Of a stretch of 64,000 nucleotides of DNA, positions 58,040-64,000 are shown piece by piece (within the stretch, counting starts at the first letter, position 1; each line of letters starts with the position of its first letter). The notes beneath the pieces are model-generated. The model saw only the letters and a list, made by a program, of their open reading frames with translations. It was not told where the DNA came from and searched no databases. This DNA comes from Perognathus longimembris pacificus (Eukaryota > Chordata > Mammalia > Rodentia > Heteromyidae), in the NCBI RefSeq assembly GCF_023159225.1, contig NC_063170.1:61602208-61666207 (forward strand). Reading direction: 5' to 3'. The position numbers were made by a program, and so were the translations under genes.

Positions 58040-59510
58040 GCTAGAGAGGCATATGTTATGCCTATAGAAAACAATGAAGAAGAACTACAAATATGTGATT
58101 ATATATTTAAAAATATAAATATATGTGTAATCCTTAAAATAATAGGGATGATCATTCAGAATTTATGCTGGTTAATATTTTGCATAAGAAGCATATACAA
58201 CATACATATATATTGCAGCTAGTTATTTTAATTTATAATTTGTGTGTGCTCTCTTCTTATATTTTCTGATTTGTTTAATAAATGTACATTACTTTCAAAA
58301 TTGAGAAATGCTACTTAACAAAAGATACAGTGCACTTGAATAAGTAAGGATAGCTTATGGCATGTAAACTGTCATTTGGCCTTTTTGTAAAAGATCGAGA
58401 TTAAAGAAACCCACATTCCTGTTTTTTCATCCAATATGCACTTAGAAAATATAATAGGAAAGCCTATTATGAATTTGGCTACAATAATTTCTGTAATGCT
58501 AATAAATTAAAAGGAAGAGTTAAGTGGGAGACATAAAGCTCAGATTCACCCAACACACATTTCAAACCATTTGAAAAGTGGCATTTGTTAAGGGGGAAAC
58601 ATTAGAATGGAAATAATGGAAGTATGTTAGATTTGCCTGCATGTTCTAGACGTCTAGTGAGACAGGGTGAAGGGAAAAGTGATTGTGGGTGGCAAATTAG
58701 TTGGGGATTTGCAGACTGTGCTGCCAATAAAAAGCAAGAAAAAAACTTTTTTGTGCTCTGTGAGGTTGAGAAGGCATTGTGTCATGAACCAAGAAGAGAG
58801 GTAATTGTCTGCCGCTCACCATTGTGGAGAGATTGTACCTGGAATATCTTATTTGTTTCGGAAAAGCACAATTCTAAACCCTTGAAATCATAATAATTTC
58901 AGAACAGAAGAGAAAATAAAATGTAAGAGGAAATGAAGCCTTGTATGAGAATAAAAAAGCTGAATAGATTAAGTATGCATCAATAAACAACACCTTGGCT
59001 GGGAAAAAAGACTAGAAATGATGAAGTAAGAAAGAAACAGATGAGGAAAAACCTCTAATGAAAACATGTACGGAAAAGTCTATTTCATTTCTACAATTAT
59101 TTCTTAGGAATTAAAAAAAGCACCAGTCGTCAATTTTATGCATCAGTATAATATTTTAATTTACACTTATTTATTATTTTTAACATCCTTACATCGAACT
59201 CAAGCAGGTGAAAAGATTAGGCAGGTTCAACACATTGGTGGTTATAATTAAAAATTCCTTTGGTTCACCTCTATTTACATGTAGCAAATAAAATGGATGC
59301 CCTTCTATCAAAGCTATAATTGAATAAAATTGAAGGACTAGAACTACTGTCATTTTAAATTAGTAATAATTGATCATCTTATAATAAAGTCAGGGGTAAA
59401 AATCCTGCCGTTACTGTGCTAAAAACATTGAAGTTATAAATATCTGCCGTACTGAAATTTGCAGAACAAATTGTACAAACTTACTTAGTAAAGTTAAAAT
59501 AACATAACTG
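58040..59510. other. Unique AT-rich non-coding DNA
   Basis: No repeat or exon identified. The 89-codon frame at 58624-58893 has no domain I recognise. Confidence 0.45.
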
Positions 59511-59513
59511 AAC

Positions 59514-59635
59514 CTGAGCACTAGTGGCTCATGCCTGTAATCCCAGCCACTCAGTTGGCTGAGATGTGAGGGTCTCCTTTCAAATCCAGCCTGGGCAGGA
59601 AAGACCATAAGGCTTTTTCCAATTTATCTCTGAGA
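59514..59635 (+). mobile_element. B1-like half of a B1-Geo SINE, tail replaced by microsatellite
   Basis: Sense: GTGGCTCATGCCTGTAATCC then CAGCCACTC, ending in linker-like TCCAATTTATCTCTGAGAC, then CA and CCA repeats instead of a Geo half. Confidence 0.65.
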
Positions 59636-59636
59636 C

Positions 59637-59735
59637 ACAGACACAGAGAGACAGACAGACACACACACACAGACACACACACAGACACAGACACACACCA
59701 CCACCACCACCACCACAACCACCACCACCACCAAT
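59637..59735. repeat. (CA)n/(CAGA)n then (CCA)n
   Basis: CA/CAGA run to about 59698 then a CCA/CAA triplet run; minus-strand Gly-Cys-Val frames arise from it. Confidence 0.95.
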
Positions 59736-59739
59736 GACA

Positions 59740-61140
59740 ACAGCTGAATAAAATGGAGACCAGGTGCACATCATCCTGATAGCTCTATTGTGTTTTCCCT
59801 CAGATTCCTGCTCCAGAGTTGGTGTGTACCAGACCTTAAATGTTTTGAAAATCCACCTCCACATTTGTTTTGAGGCCCGACATCACACAGCTGCTCTTTG
59901 GTAGTGGCTGAACACTGGGAGACTGAGGCAGGTAAATTCTGGAGAAATATGGAAATCACTGAATGGCTGTTTTTGCTTTAAGGTCTCCCCAGCTGCTTCC
60001 CCAAATCTTATTAGTGATTTCATATAAATCTGGGTGCTTTTGTCAACCTTTCTACCTCTCTTTCTTTTAGGGCTGACTGTTGTGTCGGTTTGTCAACTTT
60101 TCAGCTCCCTTAGTATTTTCTGTCTTATGTATTTCCCTTAATCCTTTCAAATGTAGTTATGTGGTATCTATCTGATGAGGGACCAGGACTGATGGGATTG
60201 CAGGGCTTAATTCTAATTCGTGAGGTTGGCCTGTTCAGAGACTCTCCAAGAATTCATATTTCTGTAGCCCTTTGTCATCAAACAATTGTTTTCCGAAAGT
60301 TTTAGAGATTTGACCAAGCTAGTCCTATGAACAGATATAGTTCTCTGGGCTTTGTTTGTGGAGTTATGGCATATGGCTTTTTATCACGTATGGTCAAAAA
60401 AAGTAAGTAAAAAACAGATACAATCAAAAGAAAATTCAAAACAAAAAATGCATAAATTCCTATCAGTTGAGCTGAGAGCTCAAATAATACCGAGAGCCTC
60501 TAGGTCTGTAGTTTGGTCAGTTGTGTTGAAATCATGTCTGAGATGCTGAATTCTGTCTTTAATTCTGTGAAAATATTCTTTCCCACAAAACAAAAGTGCA
60601 CTGAAATCATAGTAAAAGTGAATATGCTTAATTTAAATAATAAGTTGAAAATTTTAGCTTTGTCACAAAGCTACATATCTTTGGCAGAAGTTGGATGGTG
60701 TTATGGAAATAATGAATCAAGCACCATTTGTTTATGGCTAGCCAGTCTGAGTCATAGAGCAATGCCCCAATTATTTTGAATGTTAAACTTATCAAATATA
60801 CTTGGTGCAAAGTTATTTAAAAAGATGTTTGTTATATCCTTGCTCATACTGTAATAAAAGCTGAAAAAGAACCCATGTACCCTCTGTTCAAAAAGCCAAC
60901 TAATAGATTATGTTTTTTTAAATTAGAAAGAGCTATACTGCAGTTAAAATGAACCACCTAAATCAACATGTATTACCATAAACAGATATATTTCAAAGCC
61001 CAAATATTGTTTTTAAAAGTTTCAGAGTACCATAAGCAATTTGATAGAATTTACTGAAATTCCTGAATCATAAATATCAACCAGTTTAAATACTTTCAAA
61101 AATAAAAACAGCATTTTTCAAAGAAGTCTGGTTATATACA
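59740..61140. other. Unique non-coding DNA
   Basis: No repeat or supported exon identified in this stretch. Confidence 0.45.
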
Positions 61141-61142
61141 TA

Positions 61143-61250
61143 ATAAATTGAAAACAGGAACTGGAGGCTTAGTTCAAGTGGTAGAGCAACTGTCTTGAAA
61201 TGAAAAGTTTAGTGTGAGGCCCTGAGTTCAAGTCCCAGTACCAACATACA
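61143..61250 (+). mobile_element. ID-like SINE
   Basis: Sense: TAGTTCAAGTGGTAGAGCAA, GGCCCTGAGTTCAAGTCCC, tail expanded into a CA microsatellite. Confidence 0.6.
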
Positions 61251-61254
61251 CACC

Positions 61255-61257
<3 letters not shown>

Positions 61258-61298
<41 letters not shown>
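61258..61298. repeat. (CA)n microsatellite
   Basis: About 20 CA units grown at the 3' end of an ID-like SINE. Confidence 0.97.
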
Positions 61299-61301
<3 letters not shown>

Positions 61302-61354
61302 CACACAAAATAAATACATTGAAAAATGGAAAAAGTTATTTTTATTTTATAATG

Positions 61355-61580
61355 TGCTTTTACTGTGGATTAAACTTAACACTTTGAGCTCTTGCTTGGC
61401 TCTTTTGCTCAAGTCTGATACTCTTACCAGTTTGGCCCTATCTCCACTTCTGGCTTTTTGCTAGTCAACTAGAGATAAGCGTCTCAAAATTTGTCTACCC
61501 AGGCTGGCTTGAAACTGCTATCCTCAGATTGAAATACTCTTAAGTACCCAGTAGATTCTAGGTGTGAGCTGTGGGTTGTT
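61355..61580 (-). mobile_element. B1-Geo SINE, decayed
   Basis: Antisense: GGCTCTTTTGCTCAAGTCTG, CTAGTCAACTAGAGATAAGC, GATTCTAGGTGTGAGC. Confidence 0.6.
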
Positions 61581-61714
61581 CAAGTTGATTTCAACCATTT
61601 ATGTAATGTTTACTAGTCATCTTAATGAAAGGAATTAGAATAAGCAAAATTTTTCCTAAATTCGATGTCATTTTAATATCATTGAAACATCCCATAATTT
61701 AGAAAAGCAATAAC

Positions 61715-61800
61715 CAATAGGGTAGGAAACCTGATTCAAATGATAGAGAACCAACCTAGCAAGCATGAAGCCCATGCATTCATATAGTACTACAAAGATT
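61715..61800 (+). mobile_element. ID-like SINE, decayed
   Basis: Sense remnant with CCTAGCAAGCATGAAGCCC; followed by TA and GA repeats that probably grew from its tail. Confidence 0.4.
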
Positions 61801-62664
61801 GATGAAAGATAAATATATATATATAGAGAGAGAGAGAGAGATGAGAGAGAGAGAATGAAAAACAGTAACCAAGAAAAAGTATTTCACTTAGTATCATCTT
61901 ATATGTTCATATGTCCATAGTTATTGAGCTATTGTGATCTTCTGCTAGGACTATCCTAGACATGTACTAATTTTCTGTTAGAAAATGTTTAATAAAATAT
62001 AGTCAAATATTAAAGCTGCTTAAGTTTATAAATTATGTGAGAGATTACTGTCTAAGAATTCTACTTTTGGGATTTATGTTGATGATATGAGCTGAAAGAT
62101 TATCTTAATCAGACTTCCTTTTCTTCCTTTGTAAGTGAAATGAAATTCATGTCCTTTAAAGTATATTCAGAAAATACCTGTCACATCATTCAGGGTCTTC
62201 TGCTTAGAAAAAGCAGGAGATGTTGGAAGTTATTTACATAAAGATTGTGACAAGTTTAATAGCTGTTTTAAATACTTGTTAAGAATATTTTTCTAGTACA
62301 TGTTCTTCTTACTGTCATTAGATTTACATATATATGTATATTCACACATATATGTATGTATATATATGTATACATATTTGAAGATGTTGGCAAGGAACTG
62401 ATTCAGAAACAAAAACCGAATGGAGAATAGTACTCTGACCTGAGAAATGAAGTCAAGCAAGAAATATTATATGCTAAAATTTATTTTTAGGGTGAAAAAA
62501 TTCTCCATATTAAAAAAAAATTCTTAGATACCCTGCTAATACAGTTAAAACAAAATGAAGCATATATGAGCATACAGCTTATAGAACAGTCATATTAACA
62601 TATTAAATTTAAAGAAATATTTGTTTTGAAGTAAGGTAAAATACTTTTTCTTAAGTTAGGCATA

Positions 62665-62835
62665 AACTGGGAGTAGGGGCTAAAGCCTAGAGTCCCAGCA
62701 CATGAACAGGAGTGGGAATCTTCTCCAGTGGGGATTGCTGAGCCTGTTGGATAGTTAATCTGTGGTCATCCTGGAGTACACAAAGATGCCAAGTGTCCGA
62801 ACATAACCCCCCAACAAAACAACAACAAACCAAAG
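62665..62835 (+). mobile_element. Decayed B1-like SINE
   Basis: Sense remnant CCTAGAGTCCCAGCACATGA and an A/CAA-rich 3' end. Low similarity, so the family call is tentative. Confidence 0.3.
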
Positions 62836-63429
62836 GCAGACAGGTTGGGGAGGCTTTCTTAGGACGTTCAGTGAAAGATGAATTTTTAATTTAATTTTGG
62901 ATTTTGATTCGTTTTTCCTTGTTTTCTGGATGTTTCCATATGTTATGAACATTTCAAAGACTGGTTTTGTATAGAGACTCAATGACATTGTCTTTGACAG
63001 TGAAGGAGCTCATTATAGCTCATGTGGAATTTTTCATGCCCTAGTTGTCCTTTCAAGAATAAGAGCAATCTCCAAGATAACTGCAAGCTCGTTCACTATT
63101 CAAGGTCAACACACAGGAAACCATTTGTGGGCATCTGCAGTCCAGCCCAAATATTTTTCTTCTCTTATCCTAATATTTCAACTTGAAAATTCTCTACTGT
63201 ATGTATTTTATTTCTTGCCTTTTTTTCCTAGTCAGAATGCCTCTTTAGTAGGTGTAGGGAATTGCTCTATCTTCTATTTAAAGTTCTTACTGTATACAGT
63301 GATAATATTTGGGGGAATTTTAATGTAACATTTTTCAAATTGAATTATACTCATGCACTTATCATTTCTATCAGACTGTAGATTTTTTCCGAAATAAAAG
63401 TTGTTGTTTGTGGGGTTTTTTCCCCCCAA

Positions 63430-63537
63430 AATAAGGTTCTCTGTTTTTTCCTAACCTGATATCAAACTCATGGTTCCAGTGGTTCTTCTGCCTCAACTTT
63501 ACAGAGCAAGAAGTTGGGAGTATACAACCGACACTGA
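63430..63537 (-). mobile_element. B1-like fragment
   Basis: Antisense: CTGATATCAAACTCATGGTT, TTCTGCCTCAACTTTACAG. Confidence 0.4.
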
Positions 63538-63829
63538 CTTTTGCTCATTTTTTATAGTGCATTTTAATAAACTAACAGCAATATTACAGCTTATTCACTA
63601 ATTATTAGTAAAAAGTCATATTCCTCAGTAAAATAAATAGAAGTCATACAAACTTTAGGATTATTACTTTTAGTGTATTTCTACTATTATTCTAAAAGAT
63701 TTAAAAATAAACACAGAACCTGTTTTTTTATTTTCTTCCCCCTTCCAATCATTGAAATGGACTGAATCTTAAAGGAAAATAAGATGGCAACATGTATTTG
63801 TGTGACATTAATGAATTGATTATTACTCT

Positions 63830-63945
63830 ATTATTATTGCTAATATCATTATTATTAGTAGTTCATGTATGTAACAGATTCTGTGCTAGGCCTAGGGAAC
63901 ACAAGGAAGCAGAGATAATAGCCGTATCTTAATAAAGAAGATACA
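63830..63945 (-). mobile_element. L2-like 3' relic
   Basis: Antisense: AACAGATTCTGTGCTAGGCC then TAGGGAACACAAGGAAGCAG. Confidence 0.4.
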
Positions 63946-64000
63946 TTTAGTTTGTGTCATATTTGTATAAAATAATAGTGGATGGTTGATTCTGGGTGTC

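Noticed and set aside
59551..59864. Gly/Cys/Val-rich frames on the minus strand
   Set aside because: Translation of CA and CCA microsatellites next to a SINE.
1..64000. A bacterial, phage or CRISPR-type system
   Set aside because: SINE content, pol III promoter halves, target-site duplications and splice signals show mammalian nuclear DNA; no prokaryotic-style gene is present.

Overview
This is AT-rich, repeat-laden rodent nuclear DNA. No operon structure, rRNA or tRNA gene, CRISPR array or intact transposon ORF was seen. The best taxonomic clue is a dimeric SINE: a tRNA-Ala/ID-like left half joined to a right half with no 7SL or tRNA resemblance, followed by poly(A). It matches what I know as IDL-Geo, reported as restricted to Geomyoidea (kangaroo rats, pocket mice, pocket gophers). 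Seven copies are present, most with clean target-site duplications. Many older copies carry the same right half behind a 7SL/B1-like left half, and a few still older elements are B1-B1-ID composites.

The only coding signal I can defend is a plus-strand chain of short spliced exons between about 34.4 and 48.2 kb: 34384-34483, 36139-36249, 36790-36869, a possible 11-nt microexon at 37809-37819, 40152-40226, 41273-41358, 43460-43549, a possible 20-nt microexon at 44129-44148, and a terminal exon from 48064. Reading phases agree across every junction, and five internal exons from 36139 on are open in one frame only. The result is the C-terminal ~210-220 residues of a protein I do not recognise. 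Its first exon in the window enters in phase 2, so the protein starts further 5'. Weak upstream candidates lie at 25.9-26.4 kb, and an alternative last exon encoding a membrane segment may lie at 52450.

Layout: 0-2.5 kb, old composite SINEs and one young IDL-Geo; 2.5-25 kb, probable intron or intergenic DNA with SINEs, L2/MIR relics, microsatellites and a MER2/Tigger-like relic; 25-34 kb, candidate upstream exons, SINEs and a long L2 copy that ends just before the first good exon; 34-48 kb, the gene; 48-64 kb, 3' flank with SINEs, microsatellites and little else. Almost all other open frames fall inside SINEs, microsatellites or L2 relics. All exon calls are from reading splice signals and frames by eye; no database or aligner was available.
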